From NCBI RefSeq assembly GCF_001411555.2, contig NC_049905.1, forward strand, positions 15,128,586 through 15,192,585: 64,000 nucleotides of DNA, read 5' to 3'. Below the pieces are notes generated by a model that worked only from the letters and a program-made list of their open reading frames with translations, was not told where the DNA came from and searched no databases. The stretch is from Juglans regia (lineage: Eukaryota > Streptophyta > Magnoliopsida > Fagales > Juglandaceae). This document shows positions 21,385 to 33,433 of this stretch, piece by piece; the first letter of the stretch is position 1; every line of letters begins with the position of its first letter. Made by a program: the position numbers and the translations under genes.

Positions 21385-22560
21385 TCATTACATCTTCTAT
21401 TTCCCAAGTTGCTTCCTGAAAATCTGGATTATTCCAGAGCAGCTTCACTAAGGGTATCTCTCGATTCCTCAGCTCTTGCTCCTTCCTACCCACAATCTAC
21501 ACTAGCCATTCCTTCTCATAAGATAAATTAGGTCGAAGCCAAATACTGTCAGGCTCCATCACTACTGGTCTTCTTTCTCCGAAGCTCTTATTCAAAGACG
21601 ATACATGAAAGACATTATGCACTCCTTGCATTTCGACTGGTAGATCTAGTTGATATGCCACTACACCAACTCTTTCTACAACTTCATATGGTCCTACCTA
21701 ATGGGGACTCACTTTCCCTCTTTTGCCAAACCGTACAACTCCCTTTATAGGTAAAATTTTGACATACACCCAATCACCTACAGCAAATTCCAGAGTTCTT
21801 CATCTTTTATCGGTGTAACTTTTCTATCGATTATGGGCAGCTTTCATCCTTTCTTGGATCAGTGCTACTTGCTTTCGCACCTCCAGCAAATATTCAGGCC
21901 CTAAAACTCTCCTTTCTCCAACTTCGTCCCAATATAGAGAGGATCTACACTTTCTTCCATACAATGCTTCATAAGGTGTCATCTGTATCGTGGCTTGAAA
22001 GCTATTGTTGTAAGCAAACTCTATCAACAGCAAATGGCTTTCCCAATCACCACTTAGTTCAAACACACATGCACGCAACATATCTTTTAACATCTGAATG
22101 GTACACTCAGTCTGCCCATCCATCTGCAGATTATATGTACTACTAAACCTCAAATTCGTGCCTAACATCTTTTGCAAACTCTGTTAGAATCGTGAAGTGA
22201 ATCTCGTGTCTCGATCCGACACTATGGAGTATGGACTTAGGCACTCCGTGCAAACGATCAATTTCCTTGACATAAATTTGAGAAAGCTTTTCCATAGAAT
22301 CCGTATTAGCTATGGGTAGAAAATGCGCGCTCTTCGTAAGTTTGTCGATTATAACCCAAATCGAATTCTTCTTTGAAGACGTTCTCGGCAAACCTATCAC
22401 AAAATCCATCGACACATCCTCCCATTTTCACTCTGGGATTGGCAATGGTTACAATTCTCCCACTAGCCTTCGATGTTCGGCTTTCACCAATTGGCAAACT
22501 GAACATTTTGCAATGAATTTCGCTACGTCTCTCTTGATTTCTTTCCACCAAAACTGACCT
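21385..22560 (-). pseudogene. Chromovirus-type integrase with chromodomain-like tail, degenerate
   Basis: The core is read in two frames. 22143-22415 gives MDFVIGLPRTSSKKNSIWVIIDKLTKSAHF (first catalytic Asp). 21824-22177 gives MQKMLGTNLRFSSTYNLQMDGQTECT, LLLIEFAYNNSFQATIQM and PYEALYGRKCRS. Downstream to about 21385 the GPYEVVERVGVVAYQLDLP, VHNVFHVSSL and LVKLLWNNPDFQEATWEIEDVMR blocks are readable through stops, the last resembling a chromodomain-type tail. The wording suggests a Tekay/Del-like chromovirus; the lineage is an inference. Confidence 0.8.
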
Positions 22561-22587
22561 TTTAGATCCCTATACATCTTTGTACTT

Positions 22588-23516
22588 TCAAGATTGAGTA
22601 GTGTACGGGGTAAAATGCGCTTCCCTTAAGATTTTCTCCTTCAATTCTGGATTATTAGGAACTACCTTCCTACCTTTGTAACACAACATTCCATTCTTTT
22701 CAATTGTAAAATGTTGCAGTCCTTCAAATCTAAAAATCCTTTGTTGAAGTTTCTCTAACTTCCCATCCTTGTTCTGTCCTTCTATGATCTCCTCCTCGGT
22801 TAACGGTACGATTTCTTGCACCATGGTTAATGCAACGTCTCTCGACGGTTCTTTGATTAACAGATTCCTCATTCCTGCCAATATCGATGGCATGTCAGCC
22901 TGAGTCTTGCGACTAAGGGCATCTACCACTACATTAGCCTTTTCAGGATGATACTTTATCTCACATTGAAAATCACTTATTGTCTCGACCCACCTTCTTT
23001 GTCTCATATTTAAGTTCTTCTGACTAAACAAATACTTAAGACTCTTATGATCTGTATATATCTCACACTTCTCTCCATATAAATAATGTCTCCAAATCTT
23101 CAATGCAAACACTATTGCAGCCAATTCCAAGTCATGCTTAGGATAATTCTGCTCGTGATCCTTAGGTTGTCACGAAGCATAAGCGACTACTAGTTCTTCT
23201 TGTATCATGACACATCCTAATCCCATCTTAGAGGTATCATTGTATACAATGTAAGGCTTGTGCGGTTCAGGCAAAGCCAATACCAATGCTGTAGTTAACC
23301 TCCTTTTCAGCTCCTGAAAGCTCCTTTCTCATTTCTCGCTCCAAACAAACTTGACATTTTTCTTAGTCAATGCGGTTATCGGGCTAGAGAGTTTAAAAAA
23401 TCCTTCAACGAACCTACAGTAGTAACCTGCCAAACCAAGGAAACTACGTATCTCATGGACATTCTTCAGTCTCTACCATGTTGTCACAGCCTCTATCTTA
23501 GCTAGATCTACTTGCT
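22588..23516 (-). pseudogene. Gypsy RNase H, RT end and integrase zinc-finger start, degenerate
   Basis: The open part (22588-23130) covers [59 protein letters not shown] and the start of the integrase N-terminus (LREAHFTPY). Upstream to 23516 the RT thumb and connection are readable (SFLGLAGYYCRFVEGF, ALTKKNVKFVWS, KRRLTTALVLALPE) with stops. It is truncated at 23517 by an H LTR fragment. The main RT palm is absent. Confidence 0.8.
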
Positions 23517-23717
23517 ACGATGCCCCCAGCCCCAGCTTGGGATTTGACGGTGGCTGAATGCATTGGGACATGTAACACAAGGCTACATACCACTCGTACA
23601 TAAAAGTTAAGATACAATGGACCTAACATCTAGTAATATGCAATAAAACTTGCAGCAGAAAAAATCTTTTCTATCTACTTAAGCACGGTGGTGAAATAAT
23701 TAAGACACATGGTACCT
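23517..23717 (-). repeat. H-family LTR end fragment
   Basis: ATGCCCCCAGCCCCAGCTTGGG and about 190 bp after it match the first 200 bp of H0 (9578-) and H2 (33315-) in the same orientation. It stops at the border of the Tat-like LTR at 23718. Confidence 0.75.
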
Positions 23718-24413
23718 ATTGATGTAGTGTTTCCCAGCCCGATCACTTCCGTGATATCCAAACTCACGCCACCTGCAACTAAGAAGAAAGGGCTCCGGTG
23801 ACGTATGGGGTCACTCCAATGCCAAAGTCAGTGAACAATCCTCTAGTGATTAAAACATCTCTGAAGAATAGTAAAAACAATCAAAATTCAAAGAGAGACC
23901 CCTCCCGTAGAAGGGATGACCATTATTTATACCTGATTCGGGTTCTGCTACTGAGGGAGATCGTGGTGTACCAGGTGTTAGACCTTCTACCACTCATTTC
24001 CCGTTGCCACAGTGTGTCAGTCCACGGCTTAGGCAGCTGAAGGAGATCGTGGCATGTCAGCTATGCTACGTCTGTCCTATTGCTTTCTGGTAAGGTTCGG
24101 TGTCAGGTCGTGGGCGAGCATCCTTTGTATGTAGGGCTCACCGTTGCGTGCCAGGTCTCCTGACACATGCATTGAATGTGGCGTGCCTTAAGTCTGATGA
24201 GCCCGTGACCGAGCACGTTCAGCCATGTGCTTGCAGTTGGGTGTCCTGTCCGGCTCCCTACACGACGGCTCAGTAGGCTGTCGAGCCCCGAGACGATCTC
24301 ATTGGTATATCCAAGCTCACTTTAAGTTCCCGAGGCCAACTACTGTTGAAAGGGCACCTCTCCCCTTCTCCTGAGGCCGTCTCATTTCCCGACGATCAAT
24401 TTGACATGCTGGC
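23718..24413 (-). repeat. Tat-like 3' LTR portion
   Basis: TATTGATGTAGTG... matches 42681-42920 block by block: GATCACTTCCGTGATATCC, CTCACGCCACCTGC, AAGAAGAAAGGGCTCCGGTGA, GAGACCCCTCCCGTAGAAGG, ATTTATACCTGATTCGGG. It continues after G2 at 28868. Its start on the element strand was not located. Confidence 0.75.
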
Positions 24414-27400
24414 TGTAACAGCCCGCTAGAAATTCATTGGTGGAATTTCTATTGACTTTAGGAATCTCGTAAAAACCCCATAAGTTTTTATGAATCGACC
24501 AATCTCATAGGTTTTAGTATGTCAATATAGTCAGTGTTATCACTCACTATGGTGCTAGAAATATGAGTTTTATTTATTTGAGGTGGTTAGAAGTGTCAGA
24601 ATGCATTATGGTCTACACCATTAGACTCAGTGGATTATTTAGGTTTTTATGGCACAATAGCCTATTTTCATAATTCCAGACGAAACGTTTGTTGGAAATT
24701 GTGAAATTATTTTTAGGGGCACTTCGAGGTTGAATTTCGGTAAAAGATTTTCACTGTAGGTTAATATGAATATTTAGGAAGTTTTAGTATTAATTTTATG
24801 ATTCACTTTTTCAGAGTGAATAGTAACCTCAGTAAGCGCACCAATTGCAGTGTTTCAAAATCACAGTGTGGAATGTCCAAATTAGATTAGAGAAATTGTA
24901 TTTGGACACTTGGCAAGATCTTAGCCACACTTAGAGTATAATATTAGACACATGGCACCATGAGGAGCGTTTGTTGGATTTGAAGGAATCAAGGTGTGAG
25001 ATCATGCCACCTAAGCAAACTTTTTGATCAATCAAATTGTGCCAGATCAAAGAGGGCTTCAATCCTAGTAAAACCCTAAATGGTGGGAATCCAATTGAAA
25101 GTCCAAAAACATTGTTGAAATCGGAACCCTAAACGGTTTCCCCAAAACCCTAAAGTTGGCCTCTAAACTTTTTTTAATCCAATTTCTAGCATTGTGTTTA
25201 ATCACTTGATTAAATCACTTCCACATGCTATTAATCCTTCAAATTTGTGTTAGAACATCATTATCCAACGTTGTTAACCTTGAAAAACTGATTGGACCAA
25301 GTGATATTGGATTTGGGCTTGATAGCAACCCAAACCCTCTTTAAACCCCAAAATTTAGGCCAATTCGGTTTAGGCCCATTAAGGCCCACGAATTTGGTCA
25401 CCAAATGATTGCTTCATGGCTAAGTTTTGTACCCCCACTTGGCTGGCCAGATCTTTACTAGAAGGGCCTAGAAGGTTCATGAAATACAAAGCTAAAGGGC
25501 CACCTCACTCTTTCACTCTTACACTCCACCTTGAGAAAAGATCTTGGACTGATTTTTATGAGAAGAAGAGGCCAACACTCAACCTTTCCTTCAGTCCTAT
25601 CACTTTCCATAACTTTTGTAAGAGGCTCTCCAGTCCACTTCCCATGAAATGCAACTCTCCTTTACATTTTTCCTTCATAGAACACAAAAGACACTCTCGG
25701 ACAGTTTTTCATACCTCTTTTGAACGCCTATTTCGAAGCTTTTGCAGGTGCTTTCTCGCAAATTTTCCTTCATAAAAGTTGTTTCTTTTGGCGTCTAGTT
25801 TACTTGGATATCTTATTTGTTCCATTTGGAGATCATTTGGTTGGTAAAAAATCGTTTAGACCCCAGAAAGGTCATTCTAGGTGATAAACTGGAGAGTGTG
25901 TTATATTTTGGCGTTTTTAACCAAGCTAATGAATAGATCTTGATCCGAAATTTTTATGGAGTACTGTTAACATGTGTATATAATTATTGGTTGAGGATTT
26001 GTTGCATGATTAAAAGTTTTGGTGAAATATTTTCTTAGATCTAGAAACTTAGAAACTGGAAGAGGAAAAACAGTTTCTGTTTTGAGAAAGTTTAAATATT
26101 TTATGGTTTAATCTTATTCCAATGGCTTTGATATTTTTATTGAAAGATCCTAAGCATCTTATATACATGTTACAATGTTATTTTGAAGATATTTGATGTT
26201 AGTTTCGAAGATATCAAATTTTATACATTGAGATATTTGGTTAGGCCAAAGTGATGATGTTCTTGGCTAAATTTATGTTTTCGATGATGTTTAACCATGT
26301 GATCTTGAGTTTAAAGCTTAGATCTGTTTTAGGACACCTTTTTAAACCATGTGATGTTTTGGTTTGAAGATCACTTCTTTATAAGTCATGGATCAAGAGG
26401 TTGATCAAAACAAGTTAGAAACAAAATTCTGTTTTAAACTTAGAAGAAAAACCAAAAAGTTTAAGTATGGTTTTAGTGATTTTGATGACTTTTGTTCATG
26501 ATTCAAAACATGATTATTCTTAGGAATATCTTATGAGTATAGTAGAAGATAAATTTTGGTTTAATCATGAGTTTTGAAATTTGAAAGAATTACAACAACA
26601 AAAAAAAAAAATCAAAGGAAATGGCCTATGTAAGTTTCGGCCCTATAGAGTTTTAATGGTTGTGTTTAATTTTAAATTTTTCTAAATTGATATTTGAGCT
26701 TAGGACAAAATTTACATAAGGTATGTAGATTTTGGTATTTTTGGAGTTAGGATGCAAAATCCTCAAGTCAGGGGTAAAATGCTCATTTTCCCACATGTAG
26801 AGGGTAAAATGGTAATTTTACTCTAAATTGATATTTCTCCATATTCCTAATTGTTAGTGATTAAGTTCTAAATTTTAGAAATCACTACTTTCAGTTTCTC
26901 GTGATCGCACTTGAGTTTTGTCTCGAAGCACGAAGATCGAGGTAAGTTAGCTTTTAACTTACTATCAATTTAATGTGTATGAGTGATAAGTAAGGGAACT
27001 AAATTGTATATATGCATGTTATCATATGTGCCATGCCAAGTCATTACATATTTATCTATTACACAGAATTTATTCTATCATGAATTATTCATCTGTTACA
27101 CAAGATATTCTGTCACGTATTGCTATACATTGCAAGTATGTCATGTTAAGTTAAGTATGCCATCTGTTACATATATTTCATGTCACGTAATATTCACTAT
27201 CACATGTTACGCCACGTTAAGAAATGTTGTCTGTTACATAGTATGCTATGTTATGAAATGTTGCATGTTACATGTATGCCATGTTATGAAATGTTGTCTG
27301 TTTCATTTATGTCTCAAAGTATCTCATGTCTGTCGTCTTACATTCATGTCACGTTATGCTACGTCAGGACTTCTGTATTTTATGTCACGTTCATGTTACG

Positions 27401-27640
27401 TCATGTTACAAAATGTCATGTATGCCAATTAAATTATTCACGTTAATTACGACCCTAAGCGCTAGGCTGAGATAATATCCTAGTAGAACTCCTTTGTTCA
27501 TGCTGGAGTGTCTAAATAGGTGTGAGATTCCCTGGGTTGACGAATTATAGTCAACAGCTTGTGAATGGGGCCTAATTAGCTGGTCACTGGAGCGCGCCAG
27601 GCAATAACACCGATGGAGCCACACTTTATGTTACGTGTAT

Positions 27641-27788
27641 CCACTGCAAGTGTGGCACAAACAAATAAGTCATGAGGCCACAACAACTGTGGAGCATGAA
27701 GTATGGGGCCACAACAACTGTGAAGCATACACTACATGAGACACAGCAATTGTGACACGTAGAATACGTGGGGCTACAACAACTGTGG
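27641..27788 (+). repeat. Five tandem short hairpins in G2
   Basis: CCACTGCAAGTGTGG, CCACAACAACTGTGG, CCACAACAACTGTGA, ACACAGCAATTGTGA and CTACAACAACTGTGG at the same spacing as in G1. Confidence 0.75.
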
Positions 27789-28391
27789 AGTACGTATTAA
27801 TGCACTGACAGCTAGTATAGAAACCTGTGATGTGATGGGGTAATCGGCAATGACACACGGCTCAAGGGGACCTGTGTAGCACCCATATGGTCACTTTAAT
27901 GATTAAGTCTATTGAATAAGATTCCAAGTTCATGCATTTTACGTTCAAATCATGTTTCACGTTATGTTATGTTCAAGTTTACGTTCACGCAATCATGGTA
28001 ATCCCATGAGACAAGAATATCTTTCAAGTTTATGTTATGTTATGTTCACGTTTACGTTATGTTCCAAGTTCACATTTATGTTATGTCATGCTCAGGTTCA
28101 TGTTATGTTTCAAGTTCATGTTCAAATTATGCATGTTCACGTTCATGTTATGTTTCAAGTCCATGTTATGTCTTAAGTTCACGTACATGTCATGTCACGT
28201 CAAGTTAAGTTTAAGTTCCAGTTCAAGTTATGTCAGATCATGCCATGTTATGTCAAGTTACGTTATGCTTATTATTTCATGCCATGTTATGCAAGGATAT
28301 GTTATGTTTTCTATTGATTTGATTATGCATTCTTGCTTTTACTGCCATGCATGCGTCATTTAACCTGTGTGGAAGTTTCCTGTTAACTTGC

Positions 28392-28463
28392 TGATATTTG
28401 TAATCAAATCTCATTGTGGTAGTCCCAACTACCATTCCTTCCGAATGGTAGATTTTGTTACAG
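28392..28463 (+). other. Competing-hairpin module, G2 copy
   Basis: TGATATTTG-TAAT-CAAATCTCA (one mismatch), TGGTAGT-CCCA-ACTACCA, and CTACCATTC-CTTCC-GAATGGTAG, then TTTTGTTACAG. Loops differ from G1 while stems are kept. Confidence 0.85.
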
Positions 28464-29037
28464 GATCTGAAGGAGAATCGAGAATCGACCAACTGGAAAT
28501 GATCGACTAAACAATGGTGTGACGTAGATGGTGGTACAGTAGTTACCTCAGATTACTACTTGTATCTGTGGAGTTCAATCTCCAACACTCTTTTGATCAC
28601 AACCATTTTGGACTAGTGTTGTGATCTCAGTTGTTTAGTACGTCATTATGTATGAAGTATGTTTTAAGTATTTGGGATATTTCGGTTTGGTGCATAGTAT
28701 TGCTGAAGAAAAAAATTATCCGCTGCGAATATTGCATAATGCTAGATGCATGTTAGGAATATTGCATCTTATATGTCATGAAATGGGGCAGGTAACCTTG
28801 TGTTGCATGTCTCGATGCTTCAAATGTCCGTCTGATCCCAAGCGGAATTTGGGGGCATCACACTGGCCGCCCTTCCCTTCATATCCTAGGACCTCATTGG
28901 TCAGTGCCCCTCACTCTCTTGACAAGATGCCTTCCATTTCTGCCATCACTTCAAAGTCCATGCACCGCGTGGCGCTTCCTGACTTCACTGCTGTCAAAGT
29001 CGCTTCATTTCCTACATTCTCTCCATCCTGCCTTCAC

Positions 29038-29045
29038 TATATAAG
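29038..29045 (+). promoter_or_regulatory. TATA box for the antisense accessory ORF
   Basis: TATATAAG in CTTCACTATATAAGGCCC, about 145 bp upstream of the ATG at 29191, followed by a CT-rich stretch typical of plant starts. The direction is plus, opposite to the Tat-like element, so the ORF would have its own promoter. Confidence 0.6.
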
Positions 29046-29190
29046 GCCCACTCCCCTTCTTCTTCACCATTTCCTCCTGTCTTTGTCTGTCGTGTTTATG
29101 TCGTTTCTCTTTCTCTTTCTCTCTAGCCATCGTGTTCCCCTCCCTTCTCTTTTCTCCATCTCCGCTTTCCTATCACTTCCCACTGCTTTA

Positions 29191-30395
29191 ATGGCACCCA
29201 AAATTGATCCCGTTCCTCCATATTTCGGGGGGAAATGCTGAGTCTCCTCCATCTCCAGCAATGATCTCAGGGCATTCTGCTCCAAGTACAGGATTCCTCC
29301 TACCGTGCTTCTGGAGATTCCCCAAGTGAGAGTACATGGTGAATCCTGACGGCACGACGGCGAGGGTGGCTCTTTACCAACTAATGTTCACCAATGGTCT
29401 TCGCCTCCCATTCAGTCGTCCGGTTCATGAGTTTCTAAATTACCTCGGACTGGCCCCATCGTAGCTGCACCCTAATGCGTGGTGGCTCCTAATATCCAGT
29501 TGCTTCATCTTCTGAATGATACTTAGCAAGACTCCTAAAGAATACCTAGTCCTGACGCTCAAGAGTTCTTGTACGTATATCGACTTAACTACCAACCAGG
29601 AAGCATCATTAGTTTCCAGGCCCGGTCTCTAAGACGAAAGCTCGCCTTGCTCAAGCAACGTCACTCGAGCATAAAGGAGTGGTCCCGGAAGTTTTTTTTC
29701 GTGTCAGGCCCAGACTGTGAGTATCTCGAGGGGGAGGCCGTCCACAAGGAGTATCCTATTCAAGCATGTTGGGGATTTCCCCTTCCGCGAAGAGCCTGGA
29801 ACTTACCTTCAATCGGAGGGCAGAGGCTCGGTTGGAGTTAGTGACAGCTTGGGTGCGGGCCCACCCTGACTAGTCATAGACCAATCTGGTCCTTTCTGAT
29901 GAGAACATCCATAACTACCTATCTATGCTCGATTGTTCATATGCTATCTGGAGGAATTTCTTGGGTAGCATCCCCCCAAGCCCAGCCCTCTCCTCAGAAG
30001 CACGCCTCGAGTTCTTCTAGCCGCCTAACAAAGTGACCAAGGGTACGCCACGATTCTCCCCCACAAAGTGATGAGGTTGGGGGTCCTTCTCCTTCTGGCG
30101 ATCGTGCTGGGGAACTAGGAAGTCGTTCCCAAATGAGTCGTGACCGAGAGTTCGCGCGTGCGAAGATTTTGGTTCCTTCGACACAGGGGAGCACGACGTC
30201 ATTTTCTATAGGTACAGGCCCTGTTGTAGGGCCCTCTACTTCGACAAGCTCTCAGCCAGCTCCTGCTGAACCTTTTCCTAACTCATTGCTTCCTTTCGAA
30301 GAAGAATTGGATGTCTGCGATCTTTAGGCAGCATTTTTTGCTTCTTTGGCGCCCTCCCCGCCTCTCGCGCCTAGCCCATTCAAGCCCTTCACTTC
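29191..30395 (+). pseudogene. Antisense accessory ORF, N-terminal part (Transposase_28-like)
   Basis: It starts MAPKIDPVPPYFGG and is then readable across frames: ALYQLMFTNGLRLPFSRPVHEFLNYL, LHPNAWWLLISSCFIF, the YVYRLNYQPGSIISFQARS block, then RQRHSSIKEWSRKFFFVSG and EYLEGEAVHKEYPI. This order fits the plant 'putative gypsy type transposon' family (Pfam Transposase_28, PF04195), whose biochemical role is unknown. Several stops and frameshifts are present, and a Ser/Pro-rich linker follows. It is cut at 30395 by an A solo LTR and resumes at 31232. Confidence 0.65.
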
Positions 30396-31231
30396 TGATA
30401 GGAACCAAGATGGGCATACTCTTAAAGATCCTTTGCAAGTTCCAGATAGGCCAATTACAAGATCAAGGGCCAAGAAGATCAAGGAAGCAATGCAAGGATT
30501 GGTGCAATCCACCTGGGATGAAGCCAGCAAGAGCCCAACACTGAAGATGGGTCTGAAAGAAGAAGAACCAGTTTTGATCCACTTTATTCAAGCTGTGGAA
30601 GACATGACTTAAAGATACGGCCTATTGTTATTGGAGGCTTCCAATTTGGTTAAATGATTTATTTTATTAGTTTAGAATAAGTGGGCTTGAAGATGCTTGG
30701 CTCACATGTCTTATTTCTTTTGAACTATGTTTTTGGGAAGGCCTTGTATTTTGGCCAAGGGCTTATTTGGAAAATTACATTTTAGGAACTAGGGTTTCAT
30801 CAATTTACTGTTGGGGTTACTGTAGCCGCGCGTACTGTAGCCGGTACTGTTCATCAAGGGTAATTTTGGGTAAAAGGGGCATTATTTTGGCTAGGGTTTT
30901 GATTAGGTTTGGCTTTAAAAACTCTTTGTAGCCTCATTTGAGAGTTAGACAATATTGAATTTTATTTGTGAGTTGAGTTTTCTCCTCTTGTTCTTGATTG
31001 AACTCTTGAACTTATCAAAGGTAAATCACAACCTTTGTGGCGTTCCTCCCTTGTAATCTGGGTTCTTGAGACGGGTTCTTCAACGGGTCTAGATTTTAAT
31101 ATAATCTAGGTTCTTGAAACGGGTTCTCATCGGGTCTAGATTCTCCATCCTTGACTTGATTTTTGGCTTTCTTTGGGAGTTTTCAAATTGATTGTGGGTT
31201 CAAGGGAATTCATTCCCACGGGTTCATATCA
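30396..31231 (+). mobile_element. A-family solo LTR, TSD ACTTC
   Basis: TGATAGGAACCAAGATGGGC... to ...GGGTTCATATCA, 836 bp, flanked by ACTTC at 30391-30395 and 31232-31236. It has three TACTGTAGC/TACTGTTC words, a TATA-like region and the AAAG/GTAAATCACAACC donor. It disrupts the antisense accessory ORF. It is the longest A LTR seen here. Confidence 0.93.
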
Positions 31232-32787
31232 ACTTCTTTCGAGTATACACTTCGGGAGGAAATGGCCCGCTAGGTTCCCCTGGCAGGCTTGGCAGCCGGG
31301 CCCCAAGACACAGGGCAAACTTCTTCCCAGGATACGAGCCACGAAGGCCCTAGCGAAGACGAGAAGAACCCAAGGCCTGGGTCATGGGTCGTAGGAAGTA
31401 GAGTCAAGCCCCTCCTGTGCCTCAAGCCAAGAAGGGGAAAGGGCACAATTCGTCTATCAAGACGAGGAAGAAGAAGATGATGATGAAGAAGAAGAAGAAG
31501 AAGAAGAGGAAGGAGTCGGTGGAGAAGGAGAAGGGCTGAGACCCGAAGATCCTCCTACTGTAACTCGAAGCTCAAATGAGGCCACCATACCTGCCTCTTC
31601 GGTCGTGAGGGTTGCTCCCCCCTTCGTCTACCAGGCCAAGCGAGACCGATCAGGGCCCAGATTTCCAAGAGCCTCTGGCTTTCATAGATCTTAATGAAGA
31701 TGATGACTTTAAGGTTCTATCTTTTGTGGCTCCCAGGCCCTGCAGCAAGACCTGGGCGTCCCTTCTGAATTTTTTTTGGCAGTTAGCGGTTGTTGGCCCC
31801 TCATCTTCCTTCGGGGCAGAAGGGATACAGGCCCCAACCTCGACCCTAGATGAGGCTCGCGCCACTATCAGATGTTGTGTGTGGGCCGGATGTTGCAACC
31901 CCTATTCGCCAGGTATCTTCCTTCATTTGGCGTATTCCGCCGAGCCTTCTACAGCCTTTTACTTCTCATATATATATATTTTGCAGGCAGCAGACCAATT
32001 GGCCACGACAATCGGTGGGAAACTGGGAGAGCTGGAGGAGGCCAACCTGGAGCTCGGGACCTTGTCGCGCTTTGGATATTTCAAGTTGAAGCAGTTGGCC
32101 CAAAGAGTAAAGAGCCTTGAGACTAAGCGGAAGGAGCTGATCAGCGAGGTGGTGTATGTAAAGGAACAAAACTAGCACCTAGAGGTAGTCACAGCAAGGC
32201 GTAAAGAGAAGAAGAAAGCCCTTAAGGGTTTATTGTGCAATGCTGACCAGGACATCCTTCTGCTGATGTCGGCGAAGAGGTGCGCTAAAGAGGCTCGCCA
32301 AACTTCTAAATGGAGTTTGGTCACTCGGGAAGCGGAGTTGGAGTCTGCTTGGCAGGAGCTGCGAGAGTCTAGGGAGGAGACTGAGTCTACCCGAAAGGAG
32401 TTGGAGGAATCTTGATGGAATTGAGCTCTAGCTATCAGACAGCTTTCATGCCTGTTGTTCGGGCATTTTAGGCATTCTTAGGAGGCTCAACACTTAAGAG
32501 AGCAACTACGACAGGCGAAGGCAGGCATTGGTGAGCTTTAGCAGTCGGGGATCCAAAAGAACATTGACCTCCTATCCCGCAACAATGAGATCGCCAGCCT
32601 GAAGTCTCATCTGGAGGACGTCGCCAAATGTTCCAGGGAGGCAAACGGCATTTGGGACACGGCCCTGTCTCATGGATATTGAGATGGCCTCAATCGGATG
32701 CACAAGCACTTGTTGCAGAATCCCGAGTTGGACTTGCGCACTTTGTCTCTATCCTCCCTTCCTCCCAATTCCAAGGCACAAGCTTAA
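31232..32787 (+). pseudogene. Antisense accessory ORF, C-terminal part with coiled coil
   Basis: After the solo LTR the frame continues with a Pro/Gly-rich linker, a Glu/Asp run (GAAGAAGAA codons, about 31465-31515), and PLAFIDLNEDDDF. A long helical segment follows: LATTIGGKLGELEEANLELG, VKSLETKRKELISEV, then ELESAWQELRESREETESTRKELEE, which looks like a coiled coil. It ends with GLNRMHKHLLQNPELDLRTL and KAQA before a stop at 32785-32787. Stops occur near 32173, 32413 and 32681. The coiled-coil tail and closing HLLQNPELDL block are typical of Transposase_28-type proteins. Confidence 0.6.
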
Positions 32788-33082
32788 ATTAAGAACTTTG
32801 GGAAGCCAGGGTATCCCCCATTCCCCCCGAGCACTCCTCAACCTTCTCCACCCCAGTGATGGGCACGGCCCCTCCCCCTTCACTTTCCCCTTTCTTTTTT
32901 GTTTGTAGTTTGTAACTTTGCATAGCGCTCCCCGACTATCCTTATAACTATGTATCTTTGATGATGAATGAAATGAAGACTCATTTCTTGCAACTGATGT
33001 GTTATTTTGTTCCATTTTCCTCTCCTCCTTTCTTTTTCCTTTTTGTGGTTCTAACGAGGGCTTTGGCTTTACTGGAATAAGG
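32788..33082 (+). other. Non-coding 3' region after accessory ORF
   Basis: Pyrimidine-rich text with AATGAATGAAATGAAG near 32960, which could serve as a polyadenylation-type region. I see no gene here. Confidence 0.3.
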
Positions 33083-33306
33083 GTTGGGACCTAGTTCTGA
33101 GACTTGGGGCCTTACCCCGCAGCAAATCAAAGGACTCGACTGAGTACCAAGGGACTAGTCTTCTTGCGAGTGTAAGGACTCAGTTTCTTTGGACGGGAGG
33201 TCAGTACCCAGTCTGGAGACTTGGGACCTTACCCCACAACGAGTCAAGGGACTCTTCTTCTTGCGAGTATAAGGACTCTATTTTGTTGGACGGGGGGTCA
33301 AGACCA
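33083..33306. repeat. Two and a fraction tandem units of about 100-113 bp in the Tat-like 3' region
   Basis: Unit 1 (about 33083-33195) and unit 2 (about 33196-33293) share GAGACTTGGG, CCTTACCCC, AAGGGACT, CTTCTTGCGAGT and ATAAGGACTC. A third begins GGGGGTCAAGACCAAG and is cut by H2. Tandem repeats of this kind are known in the 3' internal region of Tat/Ogre elements. Confidence 0.8.
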
Positions 33307-33433
33307 AGTTCGATGTGGCGCCCCCAGCCCCCACTTGGGATTGGACGGTGACCGAAACGCTGGGATATGCAACACAAGGCTACATACCCCTTGTACATGA
33401 CATATAAGATGCAATGCACCTATCTATACTAGC

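Larger units (their letters stand above)
26942..28463 (+). other. Predicted intron in G2 LTR
   Basis: Donor GATCGAG/GTAAGTTAGC, acceptor TTTGTTACAG/GATCTGAAGG, 1522 bp. Both junction contexts are the same as in G1 although the LTR bodies have diverged. Confidence 0.4.
24414..28862 (+). mobile_element. G-family solo LTR (G2), TSD CTGGC
   Basis: TGTAACAGCCCGCTAG... to ...GGGGGCATCACA, 4449 bp, flanked by CTGGC at 24409-24413 and 28863-28867. It has the same landmark order as G1: donor 26942, low-complexity blocks (26995-27440 and 27925-28275), five hairpins (27641-27788) and competing hairpins (28392-28463). It is longer than G1 by about 0.66 kb, mostly between the start and the donor. It is inserted in the Tat-like LTR/3' region. 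Confidence 0.93.
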
